A stretch of 64,000 nt of DNA from Planctomycetota bacterium (GCA_019636195.1 JAHBYA010000010.1:98943-162942); one strand, 5' to 3'. Positions 1-7,992 are shown, counted from the first letter of the stretch. Notes: a model not told the origin generated them from the sequence alone. Numbers and translations are program-made.

Positions 1-182
1 ATCTGGCGCATGATCGGCCGATCCTGCTTGATGGCGACGCTGACGGCGGGCGGCGAGAATCCGGCCTGACAGACCCACGAGGCCAGAAAGCCCGCGCGCT
101 GGCCGTTGTTCTCGGCGGTAATGATGTACAGGCCGGTCGGGATACGGCCCAGTGCTTGCATGTCCGGCGGCGTTTCAGGCAT
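1..182 (-). CDS. Flavin reductase-like (FMN-binding split-barrel) protein, N-terminal part
   Basis: Translating the minus strand from ATG at 182 gives about 60 residues before the window edge; the gene continues outside. The visible start contains LGRIPTGLYIITA, then GFLASWVCQAGFSPPAVSVA and KQDRPI. This is the pattern at the start of flavin reductase-like domains, such as flavoredoxins and the C-terminal domains of flavodiiron proteins. These bind FMN non-covalently and pass electrons from NAD(P)H to flavin or act in redox relays. A second ATG at 161 could also be the start. The gene lies 34 bp downstream of alr on the same strand and may be co-transcribed with it. The fold is fairly sure from the motif; the substrate cannot be given from an N-terminal fragment. 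Confidence 0.72.
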   Translation of the reverse strand, partial: MPETPPDMQALGRIPTGLYIITAENNGQRAGFLASWVCQAGFSPPAVSVAIKQDRPIMRQ

Positions 183-216
183 GGCTTTCTCCGGCGCCAG
201 ATTAGCTGCCCGTGCT

Positions 217-1311
217 TCAGCGGTAAACCCGCGCGACGCGACGGCCCAGGCCGCACAGGATCTCATACGGGATTGCCTCGGCCCACTGCGCGACTTCGTA
301 CAGTTCCACGCCCGGGCCAATCAGCGTCACTTCATCGCCAACCTGCACTTGCGGCGCGTGGCCCACGTCGATGGTTGTGTAGTCCATGCTGACACGGCCC
401 ACCACCGGGCAGCGCCGGCCATGCACCACGACGCTGGCGCGGTTGCTGAGGCTGGTGCGGTAGCCGTCGTTGTAGCCCACCGGCAATGTCGCAATCCGGG
501 TAGGGGCGGGCGTGTAGTAGGTGCGGTTGTACCCGACGGGGGTGCCCTCGGGCACGTCCTTCAGGAACAGCACCCGGCTTTTGAGCTCCAGCGCGGGCTT
601 CAGCGCAGCTTCCCAGCCGCGGTCGCCGCCGGGCAACAGGCCCCACAGCGCAATGCCCGTGCGAACCATGTTGAAGCGCGCGTCCGGGTGCTGCCACACC
701 GCAAGGCTGGAGGATGCGTGCAGCATCAGCTCGCCGTAGCCAAGCCGCTGGGCCAGTTCCACAGCCAGATTGAAGTGCTCAAGCTGGCGCAGGGTGAAGG
801 CCGGATTTTCCTCATAGGGCGAACTGAAGTGCGTGCACAAGCCCACCAGCTCAAGACTCCGCAGACCCTTCATCTGGTGCAGAAACGGCACGGCTTCAAA
901 AGGCTGCATGCCAAGCCGGCCCATGCCGGTGTCGATCTTCAGGTGTACGCGCACGTTGCGGCCCTGTCGCTCGGCCTCGGCGTTGAGGTCGTGGGCCATC
1001 TGCACGGTGTGAAGGTTGACTTCAATGTCGCGGGCCACAACGGCTGGCATTTCACCGGGGATGATGCCGCCGACAATCAGGATCGGTGCGGCAATGCCGG
1101 CGTCGCGCAACTCAAGGGCCTCGCCGCTGTCACCGACGCCCAGGTGGTCGATGCCCTCGTTGACCAGAAGGCGCGCCATCTCAACGGCGCCGTGGCCGTA
1201 CGCGTTGGCCTTCAGCACGGCCATGACGCGCGCGGCGCCCGCGCGGGCGCGTATTGCCGCCAGGTTGTGGCGCACGGCGGCGGTGTCGATTTCTGCCCAG
1301 ACTCGATGCAT
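217..1311 (-). CDS. alr: Alanine racemase
   Basis: 364-residue fold-type III PLP enzyme that interconverts L- and D-alanine for peptidoglycan. The PLP-binding lysine is K34 in AVLKANAYGHG. HLKIDTGMGRLGM (about 123-135) and the C-terminal GYNDGY block with the catalytic tyrosine at about Y280, followed by VGRVSMDYTTIDVG, are all family signatures. The start is set at the ATG at 1311 because the protein then begins MHRVWAEIDTAAVRHNL, as usual for Alr; the reading frame stays open upstream but that stretch is non-conserved and overlaps a hairpin cluster. Length is typical. It sits between the 34-residue basic protein gene and the flavin reductase, all on the minus strand. An Alr gene argues that the organism makes D-Ala-containing peptidoglycan. 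Confidence 0.95.
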   Translation of the reverse strand: MHRVWAEIDTAAVRHNLAAIRARAGAARVMAVLKANAYGHGAVEMARLLVNEGIDHLGVGDSGEALELRDAGIAAPILIVGGIIPGEMPAVVARDIEVNLHTVQMAHDLNAEAERQGRNVRVHLKIDTGMGRLGMQPFEAVPFLHQMKGLRSLELVGLCTHFSSPYEENPAFTLRQLEHFNLAVELAQRLGYGELMLHASSSLAVWQHPDARFNMVRTGIALWGLLPGGDRGWEAALKPALELKSRVLFLKDVPEGTPVGYNRTYYTPAPTRIATLPVGYNDGYRTSLSNRASVVVHGRRCPVVGRVSMDYTTIDVGHAPQVQVGDEVTLIGPGVELYEVAQWAEAIPYEILCGLGRRVARVYR

Positions 1312-1330
1312 AGGGAACCGGTGTTTGGTA

Positions 1331-1392
1331 ATCGGGCATCGGGAATCGGCAGCTTGCGCGATTCCCGCTTCCCGGTGATCGATTCCCGGGAT
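1331..1392. repeat. Intergenic cluster of inverted repeats between the small basic gene and alr
   Basis: CGGGAATCG (1340-1348) pairs perfectly with CGATTCCCG (1359-1367) around a 10-base loop. Further copies of the TCGGG / GATTCCCGG words lie on both sides (1331-1343 and 1369-1390). There is no T-run on either side, so it is not a classic intrinsic terminator. It could attenuate transcription from the small basic gene into alr or be a small intergenic repeat element. Confidence 0.6.
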
Positions 1393-1395
1393 CAA

Positions 1396-1500
1396 CTACT
1401 TCTTCTTCTCCAGGCCTTCCTTGCGCTTGCGTTCTTTGGCGCGCTTCATTTTGGCGCGCTTGTTCTTGAGGTGGTTCTTCTTGCTGCTGTTGTAACCCAT
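1396..1500 (-). CDS. 34-residue Lys/Arg-rich small protein
   Basis: A short open frame from ATG at 1500 to TAG at 1396-1398 encodes 34 residues, beginning MGYNSSKKNHLKNK and ending KEGLEKKK. Twelve lysines and four arginines make up nearly half the protein, and there is no acidic or hydrophobic patch beyond three glutamates and a few aliphatics. A purine-rich AGGAATAGGAACC precedes the ATG, and the start is only 5 bp after the stop of the lipoprotein gene, which argues for coupled translation. Size and composition resemble very small ribosome-associated or nucleic-acid-binding proteins, for example bTHX-like peptides, but I do not recognise the family. It is too short for ordinary gene-finders. 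Confidence 0.6.
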   Translation of the reverse strand: MGYNSSKKNHLKNKRAKMKRAKERKRKEGLEKKK

Positions 1501-1505
1501 GGTTC

Positions 1506-2138
1506 CTATTCCTTGATCGATTCGGCCCACTTCACAATGTTACGGTGATGTTCGGCGTGTTCTGAATCCAGCACGATCCCCAGCACCACGAATGTCCCGT
1601 GACTGTTGTTGAACGCAGCCACCACCACCTCGCCGCCCTGCATGACGCTCCAGGACAGGTTGCCGCTTGACTTGGCTTCAGGCACGCCGGCGGCCAGTTT
1701 GGGGGCAAAGTCCTTGACCGCGCTGCCGGGGTCCATGCGCTCTTTACCCGCGAAGTACAGGATTGCGCCCGCGGCCTTGTGCGTCCATTCCTTCCAGTGT
1801 CCTTCGCCCTCTGTGCCGCCGGGGGCTTTCACGTTGCACACAGCCGTCACCTCGCGCCAGTCGCCGGGCGGCTTCTTGGTGTGCTTGAGCAACTCAATAC
1901 GCCCGTCGCGGCTCAGGCTTGCCCAGCCGTTGATGGGGTCGGCTTTGACCTTGCGCCACAGTTCGGGGTCCGGCGGTGGGGGCTCAGGCTTGCCGGGCTT
2001 GTTGGCGGGTGGCGGGTTTGCTGCACTGTTGGCGGCCGGGCCGGCACCTGTGTCGCTGCCGGTAGGGGCGTTAGCTGTGCCGCCGCCGCACGCCGCCAGC
2101 GTCAAAGCGGCGATAAGGATGAATGCAAGTCGTGCCAT
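1506..2138 (-). CDS. Predicted lipoprotein, unknown function
   Basis: 210 residues. The N-terminus MARLAFILIAALTLAACGGG is a textbook lipoprotein signal with lipobox LAAC and the acylated cysteine at residue 17. A Gly/Ala/Pro/Asn-rich linker with PEPPPPDPELW follows to about residue 60, then a compact globular domain (about 60-210) containing GEGHWKEWTHKAAGAILYF and SGNLSWSVMQGGEVVVAAF. AAGGAG lies 7 bases upstream of the ATG. It is followed after 5 bp by the 34-residue basic gene and preceded by the zinc-ribbon membrane gene with a 50-bp gap. I do not recognise the globular domain; anchoring in a membrane facing the periplasm is the only supported role. Confidence 0.8.
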   Translation of the reverse strand: MARLAFILIAALTLAACGGGTANAPTGSDTGAGPAANSAANPPPANKPGKPEPPPPDPELWRKVKADPINGWASLSRDGRIELLKHTKKPPGDWREVTAVCNVKAPGGTEGEGHWKEWTHKAAGAILYFAGKERMDPGSAVKDFAPKLAAGVPEAKSSGNLSWSVMQGGEVVVAAFNNSHGTFVVLGIVLDSEHAEHHRNIVKWAESIKE

Positions 2139-2188
2139 CGCATGCTCCTTGTGGGGGCGGCGATGGTAACTGCGCGGGTGCGCATGCG

Positions 2189-2608
2189 CTAGAACTCATC
2201 TTCGCGCTCGAGGTCGCGATCCGGCAGTTTCGGGGCCGCGGGTGCATTTGCCGGCGGTGGTGCGGGCGCGGGTGACTGCTGAAGTTCAGGCTGTGAAGGT
2301 GTGGGCGGGGGCGCATGCGGCGAGTCCGGCTGCGGCCCGGCCATCAGCACCACGATCAACGCGACCAACGCTGACACCGCAAGCCAGGCGACAGCCCTTG
2401 TGCCTGCGGTTCGCGGCGCGGGGACCGGCACATAGATGACGCGCACAGACGGCGGCGGCCCCCCTCGCGCGAAACGATAGGCGCCGCCCTGATCGCTGCC
2501 CTCAGCTGTGACCACTTGTTGGCAGTCCGGGCAGCGCAACTGCTTGCCCGCGTAGAAGGGGCTAAGGCTGCGCTGCCAGCCGCATCGGCATTGGACGTGC
2601 GTGCGCAT
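2189..2608 (-). CDS. Zinc-ribbon protein with one transmembrane segment
   Basis: About 139 residues from the ATG at 2608 (an in-frame ATG at 2626 would add six). The N-terminus has two pairs of cysteines, CRCGW and, 18 residues later, LRCPDCQQ, forming a rubredoxin-type zinc ribbon. A Pro-rich stretch leads to a transmembrane helix AVAWLAVSALVALIVVLMAG (about 82-101), then a Pro/Ala-rich tail ending in the acidic DLEREDEF. The topology suggests a cytoplasmic zinc ribbon with the Pro-rich tail across the membrane. Similar ribbon-plus-TM proteins are common and mostly uncharacterised in planctomycetes. It heads the minus-strand group running to alr. Confidence 0.78.
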   Translation of the reverse strand: MRTHVQCRCGWQRSLSPFYAGKQLRCPDCQQVVTAEGSDQGGAYRFARGGPPPSVRVIYVPVPAPRTAGTRAVAWLAVSALVALIVVLMAGPQPDSPHAPPPTPSQPELQQSPAPAPPPANAPAAPKLPDRDLEREDEF

Positions 2609-2614
2609 GGATGG

Positions 2615-2620
2615 ATTATA
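2615..2620 (-). promoter_or_regulatory. Perfect -10 element (TATAAT) before the zinc-ribbon gene
   Basis: Reading the minus strand, TATAAT occupies 2620-2615. With the ATG at 2608 the transcript would start almost at the start codon, giving a leaderless or near-leaderless mRNA. No convincing -35 hexamer is seen 16-18 bp further upstream, so this is a tentative call. Confidence 0.35.
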
Positions 2621-2704
2621 CCCCATGGATGGCTGGCGCGTGCATCAGGCCCTTGCGTGGCAGCGCGCTGCGACTAGAATCTTGCGAGACAGTCTGAAAA
2701 CCGC

Positions 2705-4762
2705 TTGATCAAGGCGCTGGCAGGCAGCGCAAACTTTGTGGAACCGGAATCCAACGAAGAAGACGCCCATCCCGAGGGCGAGGTCGTGTTCGAAGAAGAG
2801 GACGACGCACTCGACCTGGGCGACCTGGCCGGCGAGAAGCCGCACCGCGAAACGGTGCGCGAGAGGCTGATGCGCGCCGAGAAGCGACGCACAACGCGGC
2901 GCGAAAAGAACTGGCACGATACGCCGGTCGACGTAACGCCCAGCGGCCGGCACGAAGTGATTGAGTGGAGCGGTGAAGACGACATTGACGAAAATGACGT
3001 CTCTGAAATCGTGAAGGGCCCGGGCATCGTTGACACGGGCGACCTGGATGAAAGCACCCTGGGCGGCCCGGCGACGGTGATTGAGCAGCAGCTGGATGCG
3101 GCAGGGTTCCCTGCGGCAGACGTACCGGAAAGCGGCCCGATGACGATGGCCGCCTACGAAATGGAAGGCGCGCTAACCGCATCAGGCCGCCACGAGGTAG
3201 TGGACGAAGTAGGCGACGAGACCGACATCGGCAGCATTGAGCTCCAGGAAGTTCAGGGCCAGGGCGGTTCGGGCCCCATGACGGTGGCTGTGCAGCAGAT
3301 GGAGTTTCCGCCGGAGTCCGCGACGGAAACGGGTTATGGAAAGACGGAAGGCCCTCCGGAGACAGCGCTGGAATGGGAATCCAACATAGCGCAAGATGCT
3401 GGCAGTGAAGCAGTTGAAGGTGACGCAGGATACGAAAATCGGACTGGTCAAAGTGAGGGCTTGCTGCTAGATAGTGCGGCGCAGCAATCCGCACACGACG
3501 AAGTTGAAGGCGCCGCGCGTCCCATTGACGACGAAGCGGCCCAAGGGCATCGTTACGCGGAACCGCCATACAGACAGCGAGACACAGAAACGTACAGCGC
3601 ACCCGGGAGGCTTGACCCGGGCGCACAGTCAGAAAATCAAGCAACTGAGCAGGATCGTGCAGAAGACGACGGCGCCGGGACGGTCTCGGAAGAGTCGGTG
3701 CCTGCACAACCACGAGAAGAAGTTTCTCAACAGCCGGAGGTATTCACCGTGGGTGATGATTCGGGTGCGCCGCTTGGGCGCGGACTAGACGTGGGTACAG
3801 CCAACCTGGTAGCTGCCCGCATGGATGAAGAGGGCAGCATCGAGTTCTTCCCGGCACGCAACGCGTTCCTGGACGTACCCGAGGACCCGTACACCTTGAA
3901 GATGCTCAAGGGTCAGGGCGTGCCGTACATCAAGCGCGAAAACAAGCTCTTCATCATCGGTGAAGACGCCTTCGAGCTTGCGAACATTTTCAACCGCGAA
4001 ATGCGCCGTCCGATGAAGAACGGCTTGATCAGCCCGACTGACGCGGATGCCATGCCCATGGAAGTCGAGCTGTTCAAGAAGATTCTGGGCCCGCCGCGCG
4101 CGGAAGGCGAGATGGTGTACTACTCCATCCCGGCCGACCCCGTCGATAGCACGATGAACATCGTGTATCACACGAACATCGCCAACGGCCTGCTTGAGCG
4201 CCTTGGCTACCGCGGCCACCCCTTCAACGAAGGCCAGGCCATCGTGTTCAGCGAACTGGGCGACGACGAGTTCACGGGCATCGGCATCAGCTGCGGCGGC
4301 GGTATGGTGAACGTGTGCGTGTGTTTCCGCTCCATGCCGGTGGTCAGCTTCTCAACCGCCAAAGGCGGCGACTGGATCGACCAGCAGGCCGCGCAGGTCA
4401 TGGGTTGCGCCGCCAGCAAGATCACGGCGGTCAAGGAACGCGGCGTTGATATCAACGCCCCCAAGACCCCCGAAGAAGAAGCGATCGTCATCTATTACCG
4501 CCACTTGATCAAGTACAGCCTGGACAACATCGTCAAGAAGTTCGCGGCCACCAAGGACATTCCCAACTTCCCCAAGCCGGTGCCCATCGCGGTTTCAGGC
4601 GGTACCAGCAAGGTCGGCGGCTTCGTTGAAGTGTTCAAGGACGAGTTCAGCAAACTCGCCAGCAAGTTCCCGATCAAGATCAGCGACATCCGCAAGGCCG
4701 AGGACCAGCTTAACGCCACGGCCAAGGGGTGCCTGCTTGCGGCGCTCAGCCACGAGGACTAG
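2705..4762 (+). CDS. Actin/HSP70-fold ATPase with long acidic N-terminal region
   Basis: 685 residues if the TTG at 2705 is used; the true start may be further in, because no good Shine-Dalgarno is visible. Residues ~1-350 are very acidic and low in complexity, with repeated words: SGRHEV occurs near 2941 and 3184, and GPMT(M/V)A near 3136 and 3277. Residues ~355-685 form an actin-fold ATPase: phosphate-1 loop GRGLDVGTANLVAA (from ~3777), phosphate-2 loop GIGISCGGGMVNVCV (~4279) and adenosine motif PIAVSGGTSKVGGF (~4585). This resembles the MreB/FtsA/ParM/PilM group, but I cannot place it in any named family. It is followed by a U-tract terminator and then a Gly-rich coiled-coil protein that may be a partner. 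A filament-forming or scaffold role is an inference. Confidence 0.75.
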   Translation: MIKALAGSANFVEPESNEEDAHPEGEVVFEEEDDALDLGDLAGEKPHRETVRERLMRAEKRRTTRREKNWHDTPVDVTPSGRHEVIEWSGEDDIDENDVSEIVKGPGIVDTGDLDESTLGGPATVIEQQLDAAGFPAADVPESGPMTMAAYEMEGALTASGRHEVVDEVGDETDIGSIELQEVQGQGGSGPMTVAVQQMEFPPESATETGYGKTEGPPETALEWESNIAQDAGSEAVEGDAGYENRTGQSEGLLLDSAAQQSAHDEVEGAARPIDDEAAQGHRYAEPPYRQRDTETYSAPGRLDPGAQSENQATEQDRAEDDGAGTVSEESVPAQPREEVSQQPEVFTVGDDSGAPLGRGLDVGTANLVAARMDEEGSIEFFPARNAFLDVPEDPYTLKMLKGQGVPYIKRENKLFIIGEDAFELANIFNREMRRPMKNGLISPTDADAMPMEVELFKKILGPPRAEGEMVYYSIPADPVDSTMNIVYHTNIANGLLERLGYRGHPFNEGQAIVFSELGDDEFTGIGISCGGGMVNVCVCFRSMPVVSFSTAKGGDWIDQQAAQVMGCAASKITAVKERGVDINAPKTPEEEAIVIYYRHLIKYSLDNIVKKFAATKDIPNFPKPVPIAVSGGTSKVGGFVEVFKDEFSKLASKFPIKISDIRKAEDQLNATAKGCLLAALSHED

Positions 4763-4791
4763 AATCGTCCCGCGGCAAATCCGACGTGAAT

Positions 4792-4822
4792 GCACGCCCG
4801 GTGTCCGCCGGGCGTGCGTTTT
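4792..4822 (+). terminator. Intrinsic terminator after the actin-like gene
   Basis: GCACGCCCGG (4792-4801) pairs perfectly with CCGGGCGTGC (4808-4817) around a 6-base loop and is followed by GTTTTC. It lies 30 bp after the stop at 4762 and 26 bp before the next start. Confidence 0.85.
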
Positions 4823-4847
4823 CAGAACCCGAAGCAGGTGATTCGAC

Positions 4848-5483
4848 ATGGCGGACCTGGCAAAACTCGCAAGCCTTTCCAAACGGCTCAAGACCTCCGA
4901 AGCCAAGGTCAACGAGGACAAGTCCCCGTTGTCCATGGGCAGCGGGCCGGGGCCGGCCATTGAAGAAGCGGACGACACGGGCACCAGCACAGCCAACGCT
5001 TCCGCCCCTGCCAGCGCACCGGCGTACAGCGCGCCTTCAGGCGGAGGGGGCGGCGGGGGGGCGGCGCCCAAGGTGACGGTAAACGTCGATATGGGCCCCG
5101 TGACCGACATGCTGGGCCGCATCCGTGACGAGATGCGCAACCTGCGCGAAGAAGTCGCCAAGACACGCAAGGAAGGCATGAAGGTCGATATCGGCGGCGA
5201 CGCCGCCGAGCTGATGGACCAGATGCTCAAGCACCTGTCGGCGGTCAGCAAGGCCAGCCGCGAACTTACCGAAAAGCTCGTAACCAGCCTGCCCGAGTCG
5301 CGTTGGTACAGCGACTTGATGAACCTTGGCCGCGAAGTCGGCGAGGGCATTGTTGCCGGCGGTGGCGGTGGCGGTGGCGGTGGCGGCGGCGGCAGCGCCG
5401 AAGACATCAACGCGATCAAAGAGCAGCTGGAAATGCAGAAGACGCAACTTACTGCGATTCTCAGCATTCTTCAGCGCCGCTAA
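4848..5483 (+). CDS. Gly-tract coiled-coil protein, unknown function
   Basis: 211 residues, ATG at 4848 preceded by GCAGGTGATTCGAC. The order is: a charged N-terminus (MADLAKLASLSKRLKTSEAK), a Ser/Thr/Ala linker, a short Gly run (~64-72), a helical segment with heptad character (about 83-150, with GRIRDEMRNLREEVAKTRKE), a second helix ending near SLPESRWYSDLMNLGREVGE, a run of about 12 glycines (~170-182) and a final helix EDINAIKEQLEMQKTQLTAI ending LQRR. The pattern suggests coiled-coil oligomerisation joined by flexible Gly hinges. There is no signal peptide or membrane helix. The position after the actin-fold ATPase suggests a partner, but a terminator lies between them. The family is not recognised. 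Confidence 0.75.
   Translation: MADLAKLASLSKRLKTSEAKVNEDKSPLSMGSGPGPAIEEADDTGTSTANASAPASAPAYSAPSGGGGGGGAAPKVTVNVDMGPVTDMLGRIRDEMRNLREEVAKTRKEGMKVDIGGDAAELMDQMLKHLSAVSKASRELTEKLVTSLPESRWYSDLMNLGREVGEGIVAGGGGGGGGGGGGSAEDINAIKEQLEMQKTQLTAILSILQRR
5358..5393 (+). repeat. In-frame GGTGGC-type hexanucleotide repeat coding poly-Gly
   Basis: Tandem copies of GGCGGT or GGCGGC encode the Gly run in the coiled-coil protein. Unit length is a multiple of three, so copy-number change would alter hinge length without breaking the frame. Confidence 0.75.
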
Positions 5484-5503
5484 ACAGGAACATGCTTGAA
5501 GGC

Positions 5504-5527
5504 GAGTTGCGGGGCGACCCGCAACTC
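5504..5527 (+). terminator. Hairpin after the Gly-tract gene
   Basis: GAGTTGCGGG (5504-5513) and CCCGCAACTC (5518-5527) form a perfect 10-bp stem closed by a GCGA (GNRA-type) tetraloop, 20 bp after the stop. What follows is TTGCATTTG, not a solid U-tract, so termination is likely but not certain. Confidence 0.6.
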
Positions 5528-5576
5528 TTGCATTTGAAGGCGACTCTCTCCAAAGTCGGGAGCAGCGAGCCCGACC

Positions 5577-6386
5577 ATGCCCATCCACCCGACTGCCATC
5601 ATTGACCCCGCTGCCAGTGTTGACCCCGACAATGACATCGGGCCGTACACATTGGTCGGGCCGGCGGTCACCATCGGGCCGGGCAATCGCATCGGCCCGC
5701 AGGGAGTGTTTGAAGGACCGACCACGATCGGCGCCGGCAACCGCTTCGGCGCCCACGTCAGCATTGGCGCGGCACCCCAGGACCTCGGCTACAAAGGCGA
5801 ACCCACAAAGCTTGTGGTGGGGGACAGCAACTTCTTTGGCGACTACGTGCAGCTGTGCCGCGGCACAGCCAAGTCGCACGACCAGACCACGAAGATCGGC
5901 AACCACGTTTACCTGATGGCCTACTGCCACGTCGGCCATGACTGCGTGGTGGCGGACCATGTGATTGCCGCAAACGCGCTGCAGCTGGCTGGGCACGTCA
6001 CAGTCGAAGACCACGCCGTGTTCGGCGGCCTGGTGGCGATACACCAGTTTGCGCGCGTCGGTCGCATGGCCATGATCTCGGGGGGGTCGGTCACCAGCCT
6101 GGACATCCCGCCGTTTTGCCGGGTTGCGGGGTACAGTTGCCCCGTGTCAGGCCTGAACGCGGTGGGCCTGCGCCGAAACGGATTCAGCCGTGAACAGGTC
6201 GCGCGCCTGCGTGAGGCGTACAAGGTGCTGTTCCGTAGCGCGCTTACGACCGAGAAGGCACTTGAAGTTCTTGAGCACGACTTTGCCGACAGTGAGGCCG
6301 CACAACACTGGGTGAAGTTCTTTCGGTCAACCAAGCGCGGCGTGGTGCGCCTCAAGGGCGTCAAGCCCGGTGACGACGCCGAGTAG
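5577..6386 (+). CDS. lpxA: Acyl-ACP--UDP-N-acetylglucosamine O-acyltransferase
   Basis: 269 residues of left-handed parallel beta-helix built from hexapeptide repeats (IGPYTLVGPAVTIGPGNRIG and on). LpxA transfers a 3-hydroxyacyl chain from acyl-ACP to the 3-OH of UDP-GlcNAc, the first step of lipid A synthesis, in the cytoplasm. YCHVGHDCVV carries the two histidines equivalent to E. coli H122 and H125, here H118 and H121. AAPQDLGYKGEPTKL, LAGHVTVEDHAVFGG and VAIHQF are also diagnostic, as is the C-terminal helical domain with GLRRNGFSREQVARLREAYK. Length is typical. Its presence shows the organism makes a lipid A-type outer membrane. It ends 2 bp from the convergent glycosyltransferase gene. 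The other lpx genes are not in the window. Confidence 0.95.
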   Translation: MPIHPTAIIDPAASVDPDNDIGPYTLVGPAVTIGPGNRIGPQGVFEGPTTIGAGNRFGAHVSIGAAPQDLGYKGEPTKLVVGDSNFFGDYVQLCRGTAKSHDQTTKIGNHVYLMAYCHVGHDCVVADHVIAANALQLAGHVTVEDHAVFGGLVAIHQFARVGRMAMISGGSVTSLDIPPFCRVAGYSCPVSGLNAVGLRRNGFSREQVARLREAYKVLFRSALTTEKALEVLEHDFADSEAAQHWVKFFRSTKRGVVRLKGVKPGDDAE

Positions 6387-6388
6387 CC

Positions 6389-7921
6389 CTACGGCGCTGT
6401 CAGCAGCCACCCGTCTTCGTACTCCTGGACTTTCGTCAGGCCGGTAAGGCCGGACAGCCTTCGCATCTCTGTCTCTGTGTAATGTCCCGTCCGGAAAATG
6501 GCCACGGCGCCCTGCTGGCTGCGAAGCTTGCGACCCAACGCAACAGTGGCGGCGTCAGGATCAGGGAACGGCATTGGCCCCTTGGGGTCCAGCAGGTTCA
6601 GTACGTCGGCGCGGGGGATGGCCGGGGACGGCCTCTTCTGCGCATAAACGATGGTATCGCGCCAGTTGCTGGCGACGGGCCTGTCGCGGGGCAACTGCTT
6701 GACGGCGGCCAGCAACTCGGACTCGCGCAACTCGGGCGCGCTGTACAAGCGGCCCTTCTGGGCTTCCTTCATCGAGATGATGGCGCGCGGCAGGTACGTC
6801 GCAGCCAGCAGCGCCAGCGCCACCCAGCACGCGACAGCCAGTCCCTTGCGCCGCCGGCGCAGCAGCGCGCACACGAAGACGGCCACGGCCACCGTCAGCG
6901 GCGCCAGTAGTCGTTCGTCAAGCGGCGTGCCGCTGTCAAACACGCAGATGGTGACAGCCAACAGCGCCGCATAAGCACCGGCATGCAGCAGCGCCAGCGA
7001 AGCCGCCAGCGGCAGGCGGTTGCGCGCCAGCCTGCGCAGGCCCCAAGCTGCGCCAAACAGCAACAGTGCCGCCACCGGCAGCGCGATGGCCGCTTTCACA
7101 AACGATGGCGCCGCCTGCGGCACGATCCACACGGCAAGCGAAAACGCCCCGCTCTGTGCATGCATCAGGCCCGGGCCTTCAAACAACAGCTCGCGGGTTC
7201 CCATACGGCCGGAGGCACTGACGTTGCGGGCCGCCAGCAGCACCGGCATTACAACCGACAACGCGCCGTACACCCACGCCCAGCGCATGCGCACGCGCCA
7301 GTCTTCTTTCAACAGCACCAGTACGCCAACAACCCCGGCAACGATCAGCGCCAAGCCTGCGTAACGTTGCATACACGCCACGCCGCACAACAACGCGGCG
7401 GCTGTGATCCATCCCCAGTGCCGAGTGCGCAGCCACGCCGCGAATGCGCTCGCACTGCCGGCGCAAAGCAGGATGAACAGCGGCTCGCTCAGCAATTGGG
7501 TCGATGCGTTCAGCAGCGATGGCGAACACGCCAGCAGCCATGCCGTCAGCACGCCGGCCCACGGCTTGCGGCTGCACGTCCACACGCCGAAGCCCAGCAG
7601 CAGCGCCGTGCCCCCGTGGGCGAGCGCGTTAACCAGGCTGCCGGCGCCGACAGGCGGCACACCCAGCAGGATTGCCAGGGCCATAATCGCGGAAAACAGC
7701 GGCGGCCAGTGGGTCACCGGCTCAGACTCGCCGTGCATCCCGGATGCGTAGTAGCCCTCACCCGCGGCAAGGTGGCGGGCGGCGTCAACGTACACGCTGG
7801 AGTCAGGGGTACCGCCCGGGCCGAACGGTGTAACCGCCAGCATCACCAGCAGTGCGCCGAACACGCCCGCGGCAATGATTGCGAAACGCGGCAACGCCGG
7901 GCTCTTCGCGGCTAGCGGCAT
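6389..7921 (-). CDS. Membrane glycosyltransferase, GT-C (ArnT/PMT-like) superfamily
   Basis: 510 residues with about ten transmembrane helices (first near 12-32, then several between about 80 and 390) and a soluble C-terminal part. After TM1 comes the periplasmic loop with the GT-C signature acidic residue (GGTPDSSVYVDAARHL) and the aromatic motif EPVTHWPPLFSAIMA. These enzymes use polyprenyl-phosphate sugars to modify lipids, glycans or proteins on the periplasmic face. The C-terminus (RPVASNWRDTIVYAQKRPSP, then QEYEDGWLLTAP) fits proteins of the DUF2029/glucosyltransferase type. An AGGGG sequence precedes the ATG at 7921. The gene faces lpxA with a 2-bp gap, but donor and acceptor cannot be told from sequence. 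Confidence 0.8.
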   Translation of the reverse strand: MPLAAKSPALPRFAIIAAGVFGALLVMLAVTPFGPGGTPDSSVYVDAARHLAAGEGYYASGMHGESEPVTHWPPLFSAIMALAILLGVPPVGAGSLVNALAHGGTALLLGFGVWTCSRKPWAGVLTAWLLACSPSLLNASTQLLSEPLFILLCAGSASAFAAWLRTRHWGWITAAALLCGVACMQRYAGLALIVAGVVGVLVLLKEDWRVRMRWAWVYGALSVVMPVLLAARNVSASGRMGTRELLFEGPGLMHAQSGAFSLAVWIVPQAAPSFVKAAIALPVAALLLFGAAWGLRRLARNRLPLAASLALLHAGAYAALLAVTICVFDSGTPLDERLLAPLTVAVAVFVCALLRRRRKGLAVACWVALALLAATYLPRAIISMKEAQKGRLYSAPELRESELLAAVKQLPRDRPVASNWRDTIVYAQKRPSPAIPRADVLNLLDPKGPMPFPDPDAATVALGRKLRSQQGAVAIFRTGHYTETEMRRLSGLTGLTKVQEYEDGWLLTAP

Positions 7922-7992
7922 GGCGCCCCTTGGTCAATGCTGAGCCTTAATCGTACCCGCGCCGCCACGGGTTTGAAATGCGCTGCCGCCAA

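Noticed and set aside
106..1548. A long open frame on the plus strand opposite alr
   Set aside because: It is the antisense of alr in a high-GC region. Its translation is His/Ala/Val-rich with no motif, while the minus strand gives a clear Alr.
3474..3788. A 104-codon frame within the acidic half of the actin-like gene
   Set aside because: It is an overlapping frame of Lys/Arg-rich translation arising from the GAC/GAA-rich main frame; no ribosome-binding site.
5303..5605. Frame spanning the Gly-tract and the gap to lpxA
   Set aside because: The translation is Arg/Trp-rich from reading GGTGGC repeats out of frame; not a plausible protein.
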